Shown piece after piece: positions 1-8,384 of a stretch of DNA of 13,931 bases; the stretch's first letter is position 1, and each line of letters starts with the position of its first letter. Source of the stretch: Gracilaria vermiculophylla. Lineage: Eukaryota > Rhodophyta > Florideophyceae > Gracilariales > Gracilariaceae. The stretch is taken from assembly GCA_019155205.2 (NCBI GenBank), contig JAHNZQ020003148.1, forward strand, positions 277,978 to 291,908. Reading direction: 5' to 3'. The translations under genes and the position numbers were made by a program. The notes under the pieces were generated by a model, which made no database searches, was not told where the DNA came from, and was given only the letters and a program-made list of their open reading frames with translations.

Positions 1-74
1 TGCACACTGTACAGCATGCCCAGTATGCTAGCTACACACGTGTAACCCGGAACAACCAATTAGCGCCATAACAC

Positions 75-1430
75 TTGTACCAATCACAGTTGTTTTCAGT
101 GACAGTACAACGTCAACATCCAACAGATACTCCCCGGGTGGATCGCGATAACGGGGGTGTCGTCGGTAACCCAGACCACCTCAAGGAAAGACGACGAAAG
201 AAACGGAGGGAGAAAATAAGAAAGCGAGACACCGATTCAAAGAGGAGCTCAGATTCCGAATCCGTAAACAGCTCCAGATCGGAGGACAGTACACCTCCCA
301 AGGAGAAGAGCAGAAGGGTCAGGAAGGTCGTCCCGCTTAACGACCTCTTCGCCAAAGTGGTGGATTATGACACCTACAGGTTGAATGATCGCTTCACTCT
401 CTACGACGCGTCGGTCGCTAAGCGACTCACGAAGATGCAGCGCCGTATGGATATCCAAATAAAGAAGCACTCCTTCTCAGGCAAAGACCCCATCTCGGTG
501 TTGAATTTTCTTACGCGCTCCCGTTCAGCGTGTAACACCAATGGTGTCCATGAAGGTGCGGCCGTATGGTGCTTTCAATTCTACGTCACGGACCAAGCGC
601 AATCGCTGCTGCAGCCACGCCTCAAGGGGGAGAGCACCATTGTGCATGATCCTGGAACGGAGATCTTGACGACGTACCCGGAGGTAGTCAATTTCCTCCT
701 TAAAAGGTACGCCACGGACGAGGTGATAGCCGATGCCGATGCTGAAGTCACCTCCTACAGGCAGAACACCGGAATGACCGAGATGGAGTTCTCACAGAAG
801 CTGTGGACAAAGGCCCTGCGGTGTGGGAATGTGTACTCCGAACGGCGGTTGAAGTCGCTATTTGTCGAGGGACTCCTTCCCTCGATACGCGCGAGGGTGC
901 GTAATCATTTGACCACGCACCCAAAGACCACCTATACGGAGTTAGCGAGTTTCGTGGAATCCTATGGGGATACCCACTGTACCGCTCATCGCAGCCATGC
1001 TCCACTTTCGGACAATCCGGAGGCCTCAAGGACCCGTCGGGCATCCGCCCTGATGTTGGACTCCAGCACCTCAGAGGAGGTCGACGGGCTCACGCTCGTA
1101 GGAGAGCAAGAGTCCCTTGCCCTCACATACGCCTTTTCTCACGGAGCTCCGTCTAGGACGAGGACACCCTCGTCTCCCACGTCGTACGCCTCGGTAGGAT
1201 CTTACAGGAGCGTCCGATTTGCGAACCCTCGAGGCTACCCACCGCCTGGCAGGATTTGCTTTTCACGAGAGCCCGTACACTGTACGACTCTCGCCCGGGC
1301 AATGAGGGCCGCCTTCCAGCAGGAAAGAGAGAAAAACTTCCAGGACCTGAAGGACACACAAACGGAGAGCGGAAGTTATCAAACTGCGTATCGCGACATC
1401 CGCTCCCCTCAAAAATACTACGGTTACCGT
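75..1430 (+). pseudogene. gag: Ty3/gypsy gag-like protein, copy 1 (5' end undefined, fused to integrase remnant)
   Basis: This is the structural (capsid) protein of a Ty3/gypsy retrotransposon. The frame opens after an in-frame TAA at 69-71 and has no ATG before about codon 121, so the true start is lost, frameshifted or outside the window. Counting from position 75, residues 37-51 form a very basic patch and residues 55-80 are Ser/Glu/Lys-rich, a typical disordered N-terminus. Residues about 134-300 look like a retrotransposon gag core, with FSGKDPISVLNFL, TYPEVVNFLLKRYATDEVI, MTEMEFSQKLWTKALRCG and RRLKSLFVEGLLPSIR. This stretch has no stop codon, unlike the pol remnants nearby. No CCHC zinc knuckle is visible. 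Near 1425-1440 the homology switches to the integrase frame (the -1 frame relative to gag), so protease, RT and RNase H were deleted. The gag assignment is from recognised family phrasing; the exact C-terminal limit is uncertain. Confidence 0.75.
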
Positions 1431-2947
1431 GCTCCACCGGGACATCGTCATTCGACGTCGAACGAGACGGCGTGCTTGTACGCCGCGCCCCTCTGGATGG
1501 AGCCCTCCAAAAGGTCGTGCCGACGAAGCTACGGGCGCGATTGTTGTATCTCTCGCACTATCCGCGCCTCGCCGGGCACCCCGGTGGATCCCGGATGTAT
1601 TTCAACATGCGGAGGGAGTTCTATTGGACTTACATGGCCAATGACGCCTTTTAAACGGTGACGGATTGCTATTCCTGCGCCGCCGCTAGGGGGAATATAC
1701 GGAAACACCGGACGCCACTCACTCTGTTCCCACCTTCAAGACCGTTGGATTTTGTGGCCATGGACATCGTGGGCCCTTTTCCCAAGACGGAGCGAGGGCA
1801 CCGATTTATCCTCGTGATCACGGACCGTTTCTCGAAGATCACGCGTGCCATCCCCCTCCGGAGCACCACCGCAGCAGTGATTGCCGACGCCTTTCTGGAG
1901 CATTGGGTTCACCCCTATGGGATACCGTTGTACCTCCTCACGAACAATGGCCCCCAGTTCGCGGCGAAACTCTTCAGCGCCATCTTTGTAATGCTGGGGA
2001 TGAAGCAGTTGTTTACAACTGCCTATCACCCCCAGACAAACGGCCAGGCGGAACGGTTCAACAAAACCATCGCCTCGAGGTTGAAGCACTATGTCGCGGA
2101 CCAGCGGAAGGATTCGGACGCATATGTGGGACCCCTCTCGTATGCATACAACCTGCAGGTGCACCGCTCCACGGGGAACGCTCCTTTCAATCTGGTGCTC
2201 TCGCGCATCCCGCCAAGTTCCATCATTGCGGCACGCGCCACGGCACACCCGGCAGATGGGCCACAGGCGCCAACAGCGGCGCAGGCCAAACGCTCCATCC
2301 CAAGGCGCTATGAGAACGCACTCTCCCTCGCAAAGAAGATACTTATCGCCTCGCAGAGGAGATACAAACAAGACTTCGACCGAAATGTTATGGAAGGCCC
2401 TCACCTGAAGGAAGGCGACGAGGGTTTTCTCGACAAACCCGGGGAAACATCCGATGAACCGCCGGACGTCACGCGCAAGTAAGCGCCGACCACCTCAGAG
2501 CACTACAAAGTCCCGGCCACTTATAGGGACACTGTCGCCATCGAGGTGAACGGGCTGAGGGATGTCGTCTCTAGTGATAGGGTGACGAAAGTCCCAAAGC
2601 CCAGCCTCTCAAGAATGCCCGTCACCCCACCTCAGGTACAACGCGTGGAGATTCCTCATCCGACCACCTCAGGCGCGACGACACCACGGGATACTGGGAA
2701 CCGCATCACCGCTCTCGTTGAACGATTACTGGAGGCTCCCGATGCCATCCTGACCCCTGAAGGTGACATCCTCTACGCGGTGGACCATATCGTCTCCCAT
2801 CGACAAACCCCTGCAGGACTACTGTACCGCGTCCGCTGGTATGGTTAAACCTCGAAGGACGACACGGAAGAAGCTCCGGAACATATCCCGGAGAACTTCT
2901 TTAGGCGATACCACGCCAGTCTGGTGGGGAAACGTCTCTCCACATAG
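1430..2947 (+). pseudogene. int: Ty3/gypsy integrase with C-terminal chromodomain, copy 1 (catalytically broken)
   Basis: This is a retrotransposon integrase, which would insert element cDNA into chromosomes. A single reading frame runs from about 1430 to a TAG at 2945-2947. It is interrupted by TAA at 1652-1654, 2480-2482 and 2846-2848. The N-terminal HHCC zinc site is visible: His codons at 1556 and 1577, Cys codons at 1667 and 1676. The catalytic core follows. Asp is at 1763-1765 in VAMDIVGPF. The second acidic position, 1943-1945, is Asn in LLTNNGPQF. Glu is at 2051-2053 in HPQTNGQAERFN. The spacing is D-59-N-35-E, which is the family's D,D(35)E apart from the replaced residue. A basic DNA-binding tail and a chromodomain follow. 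The Asn change and the stops make this copy inactive. Compared with a normal pol, everything between gag and the zinc domain is missing. Confidence 0.88.
2755..2947 (+). other. Chromodomain at the integrase C-terminus, copy 1
   Basis: Codons from about 2755 read ILTPEGDILYAVDHIVSHRQ and then LLYRVRWYG, followed by an in-frame TAA (2846-2848). After it come acidic residues and PENFFRRYHASLVGKRL. This matches the chromodomain fold: a strand with an aromatic residue, the RVRW(Y/K)G motif, and a closing helix. In chromovirus-type Ty3/gypsy elements this module is thought to guide integration to marked chromatin. The stop lies right after the core RVRWYG motif, where a further aromatic residue is usual. 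It ends 13 bases before a purine-rich tract. Confidence 0.75.
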
Positions 2948-3084
2948 GCGCTTCCGTTTAGGAAAGGGGGCCCCCAACCGGAGTTGTTTTTCGCCTCCGC
3001 AGTTTATCCCCTACCTGGAGTTATCGTTTTCTCCTCCAGGATGCCGTTGCTCGCTTTTCGCATGCTCCCGTGGCGGCACTTCGT
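2948..3084. other. Spacer between gypsy copy 1 and arm A, with a candidate polypurine tract at 2960-2970
   Basis: No gene is seen. AGGAAAGGGGG at 2960-2970 sits 13 bases after the pol stop of copy 1, where a polypurine tract normally primes plus-strand synthesis just before the 3' LTR. It overlaps a GGGGGCCCCC palindrome (2966-2975). No LTR start (TG) follows it directly, and the candidate LTR found in arms A and B is absent here. Copy 1 therefore appears to have lost its 3' LTR, or arm A was joined here by a rearrangement. The tract may be chance. Confidence 0.25.
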
Positions 3085-3210
3085 GTCGTTGAGCTCGCGG
3101 GCAAGGCCAAGTCATATTGGAACTACCGTTCACGGAGCTTCGGCTCCAACTGAAGGATCTTTTATGTCGCCCCTACCGGGAACTAGCTCCCATTGCAAGG
3201 TTCCTAGCAC

Positions 3211-4087
3211 CTACAGGTCACCGATACGTGTTGAATACTCCGCTTCGAGGCGCGTTTTTACCGTGAGCGCTTGGCTATCGAAGAACTCCGACAGGCTTTC
3301 CTTGAGGGCCACCATCGAGGCTCGGTCTGTCCGGGCCTTGTGGAGCTCTAAGCCCCAAACACGCGCCTCGGGCAGAGCCTCTACAGGAGAAGCCAGAGCA
3401 GGACGGCCTGTCACGAGGCACGCCTGCACCAACTCCTGGAAGGCAGACTCCAGATCCCCAGAGGAGACTCCTCCCGATGGTGCACCCGGAGCGGCCACCT
3501 CCGTTGACGGCGCAACAACCGCCACAAAAGGAGCTGCGGACGGCGGACCAGCTGGGACAGGAGCTCCCCGACGGGATTCCGCGGGTTCCGCAGTGGAGGT
3601 TGGCAATGCCAAGGACGGAGTCGGTGACAACGGAGGTGACGGCGGTGCGGGAACTCGGACTCTCCGCAGGCTAGGCCGAAGAAGAGGCGCAGGGACGCTC
3701 CGCAATCGGGGTTGCACCACTGGGGCCGAAGGCACCAGGACGAGAGCAATCTCGTACTCTTCCATAGGAGACACGGCGGCTACCACTGCGGGAGCACTCG
3801 GCACTGCGGCGGGCCGCGGAGTTATCACCTTAGGAGGTGCGCCCATATCCTGGGACGAGCCGGTAACCGACGGGGCGCACCATGCGCCAGGCTCTCCATC
3901 AAGGGGTCTTAGTCGGGCACTTGGAGCCGTGGCACCTGAGGAACCCGGGAAGGCTCCAGACGGGGAAAGGCAGGGTATGCTCGCCCGTCATCGTCTTCAT
4001 TAGGACTCCTCACAGTGGGGTTGAACTTGTCTTCTCGTACACCTCAGGATTCGGAGAAGACGTAGGCGCCGGAGTCGAAGAAGACAT
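3211..4087 (-). pseudogene. ORF1, arm A copy: unrecognised element protein with central domain deleted
   Basis: I do not recognise this protein. The ATG at 4087-4085 lines up with the ORF1 ATG of arm B. Sixteen Ser/Pro-rich codons follow; then about 1 kb is missing relative to B and the frame is shifted, ending at a TGA. Further on, a clean frame of 211 codons (3846-3211) covers the Pro/Val/Ala-rich linker and the charged helical C-terminus. That end shares LVQACLVTGRPA and ARTDRASM with B, and both copies stop with the same GDL-TAG. The matching protein frame in B is why I take the minus strand as coding and reject the long plus-strand frame over the same bases. The copy has lost the aromatic-rich domain entirely. 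It lies in the gag position of an LTR element; function unknown. Confidence 0.7.
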
Positions 4088-4728
4088 GCCGAAGGTGTAG
4101 GAGGCTGGATGGATGACAACCTAACGCGTGGTAGCACCTCAGAAGAGATATTTGACACCACTCGGGGAACGACCTGCGGTTAAATGCACCACCGAGGAGG
4201 GAACCGCGTCAAGCCGCCATCGTGGAATTCGAGGAGAAGCCGGGCGACCGGAATCAGGCGAAGTATGGAGCACCATAGCGAGGCGCGCGTTCATATCCAG
4301 CGGAGGACGACGGGGAGGCAGACGAAAGGATTATGAGACTCGCATCTTCACGGAGAATGAATGAACGGACGCGATGAAGTGGGTGTTTCCTAAAGAAGAA
4401 TCCTCAAAGGAACCGGAGTGGCAAGCGCCTGTAGGGAGTCAGTGTCCACTATGGACGGACGCACGCTCCGTTCACGGAAATTGCGCGACTGCACCACGCA
4501 CGACGAATTCGAGTGCGCGGGAGCTCTCGCCACCAACTCGTGCGGTTGCACAGACGGGATACGCCGATAAGGAGGAGACGGAGCTGAGCCAAGGAGGAGG
4601 GAGGCTCGCAACACCGCAGGGAATGAACTGCGAGCCCTCTGCAATGCGCCGCGCAGGAGAATGGAGAAAGGAAGGAACGCCTGAAGGAGAGAACGTGCAA
4701 ACCACCGGAGGCCACACTTGCCTCAACA
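4088..4728 (-). other. Untranslated leader of arm A element
   Basis: This stretch lies between the candidate primer-binding site and the ORF1 ATG, read leftward. It is patchily similar to the arm B leader (for example around the ATG: TCCTACACCTTCGGCATG against CCTACACCTTCGAAATG). Open frames here on either strand are not conserved with arm B. I see no gene in it. A leader of about 640 bases is long but not unusual for gypsy elements. Confidence 0.45.
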
Positions 4729-4741
4729 CCGATAGGAGCCA
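4729..4741 (-). promoter_or_regulatory. Candidate primer-binding site, arm A
   Basis: Read on the minus strand this is TGGCTCCTATCGG, and the equivalent arm B site (8372-8384) is TGGCTCCTAATGG. A PBS normally begins TGG, complementary to the tRNA 3' CCA. The sequence would pair with a tRNA ending AGGAGCCA, as a tRNA with discriminator G (tRNA-Asp for example) could. The preceding bases do not end in CA as an LTR should, so the LTR limit and the PBS are both tentative. Confidence 0.25.
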
Positions 4742-5359
4742 CCCCGGGGATCAAGGAATCGAAAGAAGCACCTTGAGGACGTGGAGCAATTTAGGAAAGG
4801 GGATATGTAGTACAGTGGCTCCTAAGGGAAAAACGGTGGTTTGGCCTTATGCTATAATATTCCTAAGGAGGGCTCGTATTTTATTAGCTGGGCCACGTGG
4901 TGCATAATCCCGCCCGCGTGCGCTACAGTAGCCTTAAGGTACCGTAGGATTATTATTTATTTTAGTTAATTTATGCAGGTAATTAGTACAGCAGTGAGAC
5001 CTGCCGAGGCGGGCTCCCGGCTTGATACTTAATCTGCCGGTTGAGCTCCACCTCTAGGGAAGTAAAGACAAGCACCCTTGAGTTTTCATCTACTTTTCCG
5101 GTGGGAGTCTCTTGTCGATCAAATCAGGTTTCTAAGCCGCTGATCCCCAGGTCGCATCATAGCAGCGCCTATAGGAGCATTGTCCGCCCAGTGAACTTCC
5201 CCCTCCGCTTGGTGTTTGCGGATCCCCTTTAAGAATTCCCCCGGCTCGCGACAGCGGATTCCGGAGACCACCTTTAGAAATACGCACCTTTGGAGTCAAC
5301 AAAAACTTCTAACGGACGTTGTGCTTTACTATCTCGAGAGGAGGGCTGACAGTACCACA
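4742..5359 (-). mobile_element. Candidate 5' LTR, arm A (read leftward)
   Basis: Read on the minus strand, homology with arm B begins at TGTGGTACTG (5359-5350), an LTR-like TG start, and runs about 618 bases to the candidate PBS. The arm B equivalent is 616 bases. A TAATAAAATAC stretch (plus 4876-4887) aligns with the TATA-like region of B and could serve as promoter or polyadenylation signal. No second copy in direct orientation is in the window, so LTR identity rests on position (5' of a leader, ORF1 and pol in B) and on the TG start. It abuts the Harbinger segment at about 5360. Confidence 0.5.
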
Positions 5360-5382
5360 CCAGGCTGCTCAAATTTTCAGCC

Positions 5383-5961
5383 AGAAATCCTACAAAGCCA
5401 GGCACCATCCAACAGTGTGCCAATCAAATCGACCTATGACAATGACACAGCTAATGTTTTGTTTCTCATGATAAAGCAAGCTGACTATGGCGATCAAAAG
5501 CAACAAAGTCAACCCCAGAGGATGTCTTCACCGACGCTCTTAACCTCTTTGAAAGCAGCCATGGCATCAAAAGAACCGCTAAAGGTTGACAAAAAAAGTT
5601 CACCCGCATAAAGCAGGAATACTCTGCATTCATAGCCGAACTCAAGCAATCTGGCAGGGATGGTGATTACGAAGATCTTTTCAATACACCGAAGTACTTC
5701 GAACAGATGCACGAGTTGGAGAATGGAAAGGCGCGCTACGATCCACCAGCCCAGTATTCCACGGATGATGGTGCTAGTGCCCCGGAATCAACAGAATCGA
5801 GCACTCGTAAGCGCGTGAAGCTCTCTCGAGATTCCTTACTGTCCGAATTCATAAAAACGCATGAAAAGGCAACTGAGACTTTGATATCAAAGATTCAGAA
5901 AAGTAACGAAGAACGCAAGAAGATGAGGACAGTTTCGGAACGTTTAGTTGATAAGTTGTGA
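5383..5961 (+). pseudogene. Harbinger-associated Myb/SANT-like DNA-binding protein (frameshifted)
   Basis: In PIF/Harbinger elements a second protein with a Myb/SANT trihelix binds the element ends and helps bring in the transposase. Here the domain runs from about 5440: NVLFLMIKQADYGDQKQQSQ in one frame, then a frameshift near 5505-5520, then DVFTDALNLFESSHGIKR, an in-frame TGA at 5587-5589, and KFTRIKQEYSAFIAELK. The rest of the frame has no stop until TGA at 5959-5961. After the domain comes YFEQMHELENGKARYDPP, then a Ser/Thr-rich region, a basic KRVKLSRDSLL stretch and a charged helical C-terminus, consistent with a dimerising tail. No ATG opens the frame upstream of the domain, so the start is lost or lies in an unrecognised exon. 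Assignment rests on the helix pattern and the neighbouring transposase. Confidence 0.6.
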
Positions 5962-6024
5962 TGCATGCTACTCTGCACTACAGTTGTTATTTATATAGTT
6001 TAATAATGCATCCCTTTGTTTCAT

Positions 6025-7209
6025 TCATGTAGTTGTCTTTGCAGTGTCAACAGGATCTTGATCTTCGTCTCCGTCAGGAGTTAAATAAAACTCCTGGTCG
6101 TCGCCATTGTCAATGCTCCAGTTATTTTGAACGACGCATTCGAATATAAATATGAAGATATCGTCCTCATGTTGCAGTCGAATTCCATCTTTCAGAACAC
6201 AAAAGCGGTGTTTGAGCATTCCGAATGCGCGTTCTACTGGCTTCTTTGTCGTGCTTGCCACTTTATCCCACTTCCGCAATACTGGATTGGCGTTTTTATC
6301 ACGTTCAGTTCAGCTCTTCATCATATCTTTGGTGAGCTGGAAGGCGCAATCTCCAATTAAGCATGGACGATCAGCGATGTTTGCGATTACCAAGTCTGGT
6401 ATGTCGTCCTTCATCCATGTTCCATTATCAATATTCTTCTTTAATGTAGATTGCTCGAATACTGTAAAGTCACCAAGAACCCCAGGCTTTCCAATATCGA
6501 CGTAAGTGAACTTCCTATTAGCGGTAACCACCGCAAACAGGACTATACTTGGATACCATTTGTAGCATCGATATTCATAGTATTGTTCTTCAGAGCAACA
6601 TGGCCATTTGATATGGGTCCCATCAATTGCGCCGACGCAGTAGGGTAGACCGCTCAGCATTTCAAATCCATTCATTGCACGAGCAACATCTTGCTCTTCG
6701 GTTGGGAAGCGCACAGCGTCTATATATTTTTGAGTTATAGCCTTCTTCATTGTCTTCAGGCTTGCAGATACTGTTCCCGCGCCTAATACGAGATGTGTCG
6801 CAGTCTTTTCGCATGTACATCTGCTAGCGTACACCAGAAAAGCTGATATTTTGATCTCTCCTGGGAGAGCTTTACGGAACTTTGAATCGCTTGCCTCCAT
6901 GATGGCCCGTATTCCTTGCGGCAATTGTTGAAATATGGGATACGTGATTCGGAAAAGACTTTTGCAGGATGCGCAGCCCATTAAATCTCATTTGACTGCC
7001 AAGTCGAAGAGCCAGGTTGGAGAGTTTCTGCGTCGATACCATACCCTTCCGGGTATTCCACGGCGTTCATTGCAAGGTGAGGGGAGCACAACATGAGCAG
7101 AGTGCAAAGACAGCAAGCTTTGAACTGTGGTGATATCAGAGTTGTCTTCATGAGTCACAAGTACAGCGACAACTGCTGCGGCAAAGCGTCTACGGCGTTC
7201 AGAGTGCAT
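6025..7209 (-). pseudogene. PIF/Harbinger DDE transposase (HARBI1-like), interrupted by two in-frame TGA codons
   Basis: This enzyme would excise and insert the DNA transposon. One continuous minus-strand frame of 394 codons runs from ATG 7209 to TGA 6027-6025, the usual length for the family. It is interrupted only by TGA at 6990-6988 and 6312-6310. The basic N-terminus (SERRRRF) leads to SLFRITYPIFQQL, the helical region before the catalytic fold. The catalytic residues are Asp in VGAIDGTHIKWP, Asp in CLIGDCAFQL, and Glu in KPVERAFGMLKHRF. The last two are separated by 38 residues, as is usual. Family phrases YYEYRCYKWYPSIVLFAV and DIGKPGVLGDFTVF are intact. All three catalytic residues survive, so this is the best-preserved gene in the window. 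It converges on the Myb-like gene. Confidence 0.9.
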
Positions 7210-7404
7210 ATGTATGGTGATGAAAGCCCATGCGAAGCTTGAGTTTCGTGTTGGAGTCGCTTTGAAGCGACCCTAAAATGCTGGAAATTTTGGACATAAC
7301 AACAGTTCTCCTAAGAAATGGGGAATCCACAGAATCAAGAGTATTTCAGACAGAATGCACCGTGTCCTGTCCATTTGAAGAAAGGGCCGAAAATTATGAA
7401 CCAT

Positions 7405-7755
7405 TTTCATCGTTGTTGCTTGTCATGCGAAGGGCATTAGAGAGGTTCTGAATCAGAATAGAAATCAGTTCAACAATAATGAAGAGAAGAAATCCGAAGA
7501 AGAGCTCTTTAAGTAGAAACCAAGTAGACACATTATTTTCGCTCTTTGAGACGAAGCCCTTCGCGTTGTGCAGACTGAAATTGGAAACCCATGCAACTTT
7601 TGGAAGGTATTGGATGAAAAATTTTCATGCACCTCTACTGCATCTTGCATTGTTACGATGTGAAAACTGATTAACATGAGACACTCCGACATTAATCAAA
7701 ACATGGACCGCCATATACACAGAATGGCTACTGCCATTGATTAACGGGCTGCCAT
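7405..7755. other. Gene-free A+T-richer segment between Harbinger and LTR B
   Basis: I see nothing recognisable in these 351 bases. Short frames exist on both strands (7465-7692 minus, 7479-7670 plus), but their translations resemble no family I know and they have no support from repeats or neighbours. The composition is like the Harbinger segment and the final 97 bases, so it may be host DNA or the non-coding end of the Harbinger element. Confidence 0.5.
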
Positions 7756-8371
7756 TATGGTACCGTCAGTTCTTTTTTCGAGATGATAGCGCACAACGTC
7801 CGGTAGGAGTTTTTGATGACTCCAAAAGCGCAAGTTCTTATCGGTGGTCTCCGGTAATCGCTGTCACGAGACGGGGGAATCCTGAAAGAGGATCCGCAAA
7901 CACCAAGTGGAGAAGGGGGTTCAATGGGCAGACAATGCTGCTACAAGCGCTGCTACAAGGCAAGCTGGGGATCGGTGGCTTGCAAACCTAAGGATGTTCG
8001 ACGAGAGCCTCCAGCCGGAAATATAGATGAAGAGTCAAGGGTGCCTGATTTACTTCCCAAGAGGTGGAGCTCGACCGGCGGATTAAGTACCACGCCGGGA
8101 GCCCGCCTCGACAGATCTCACTACTGTAGCAACTACTTGCACCAATTAACTAAAACAAATCTAAATTCTACCGTTCCTCAAGGATACTGTAGCGCACGTG
8201 GCCCGAATGATGCACCAGGTGGCTCAGTTCATAAAATATAAACGCTCCTTAGGAATGTCCCGTCGTATAGCCAAATGAAAATATCACCTTAAGATCCACT
8301 GTACTACATACCCCCTTTCCTGAATTGCACCACGTCCCCGAGGTGCATCTTTTCACACATCAATCCTTAAG
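7756..8371 (+). mobile_element. Candidate 5' LTR, arm B
   Basis: These 616 bases are homologous to the LTR-like segment of arm A. The first two bases are TA rather than TG, a G-to-A change relative to A. The segment lies upstream of the leader, ORF1 and pol. No 3' LTR is present because the element is truncated inside integrase. LTR identity is therefore inferred from position and from the equal length and TG start of the A copy. Confidence 0.5.
8231..8242 (+). promoter_or_regulatory. TATA-like promoter element in LTR B
   Basis: ATAAAATATAAA lies about 515 bases from the LTR start, with an exact TATAAA at 8237-8242. The arm A LTR has TAATAAAATAC at the aligned place, so an A/T box is kept in both copies in an otherwise mixed-composition region. 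It could be an RNA polymerase II TATA box or a polyadenylation signal. The transcription start cannot be fixed from sequence. Confidence 0.35.
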
Positions 8372-8384
8372 TGGCTCCTAATGG
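8372..8384 (+). promoter_or_regulatory. Candidate primer-binding site, arm B
   Basis: TGGCTCCTAATGG aligns with TGGCTCCTATCGG of arm A; the first nine bases are identical. It has the TGG expected for pairing with a tRNA CCA end. The LTR end next to it is unclear because no CA dinucleotide precedes it directly. Confidence 0.25.

Larger units (their letters stand above)
3085..5359 (-). repeat. Arm A: inverted copy of the LTR-leader-ORF1 segment (partner of arm B)
   Basis: The reverse complement of 3085-5359 aligns by eye, with gaps, to 7756-11060. A good block is GGATCCGCAAACACCAAG (reverse complement, near 5210), which is exact in B at 7891-7908; the surrounding 70 bases are about 85% identical by my hand alignment. 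Homology covers the LTR, the leader, the start and C-terminal half of ORF1, its stop codon and roughly 125 bases beyond. Arm A lacks about 1 kb present in B, with the junction near 4037. It ends close to the end of gypsy copy 1, with no pol of its own, so it is a truncated element read leftward. Confidence 0.85.
5361..7404. mobile_element. PIF/Harbinger DNA transposon remnant between the two arms
   Basis: This segment carries the two genes typical of PIF/Harbinger: a Myb/SANT-like DNA-binding protein (+) and a DDE transposase (-), converging with 63 bases between their stops. It is richer in A+T than the LTR elements on both sides. The outer limits are uncertain. GGCTGCTCAAATTTTCAGCC (5363-5382), reverse-complemented, resembles GGCCGAAAATTATGAACC at 7385-7402, but no flanking TWA target-site duplication is visible. 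The left limit is set by the start of LTR A. Confidence 0.6.

Noticed and set aside
1736..2404. 222-codon minus-strand frame
   Set aside because: It is fully antisense to the recognisable integrase core and is a composition-driven shadow.
2948..3210. 3' LTR for gypsy copy 1
   Set aside because: A polypurine-like tract is present, but no TG-started repeat follows and nothing here matches the LTR of arms A and B.
2984..4003. 339-codon plus-strand open frame
   Set aside because: It lies antisense to ORF1 of arm A. The minus-strand protein is conserved with arm B (10617-10931), while the plus-strand reading has no counterpart on the opposite strand of B. It is a shadow frame in G+C-rich DNA.
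4374..4907. 177-codon plus-strand frame over leader and LTR of arm A
   Set aside because: It crosses the leader/LTR boundary on the opposite strand to the element, and I found no conserved equivalent in arm B.
2948..5359. Envelope gene behind pol, which would make copy 1 an errantivirus-like element
   Set aside because: The sequence after pol belongs to arm A on the opposite strand, and no signal peptide, furin site or transmembrane segment was seen.
7256..7271. Short palindrome GTCGCTTTGAAGCGAC upstream of the transposase start
   Set aside because: A 7-base stem is expected by chance in a window of this size and has no second copy; it could be a binding site but nothing supports it.
5363..7402. 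Terminal inverted repeats of the Harbinger element
   Set aside because: GGCTGCTCAAATTTTCAGCC (5363) and GGCCGAAAATTATGAACC (7385) partly match in inverted sense, and GCTGGAAATTTTG near 7280 is another weak candidate. None has a flanking TWA duplication, so the ends are not established.
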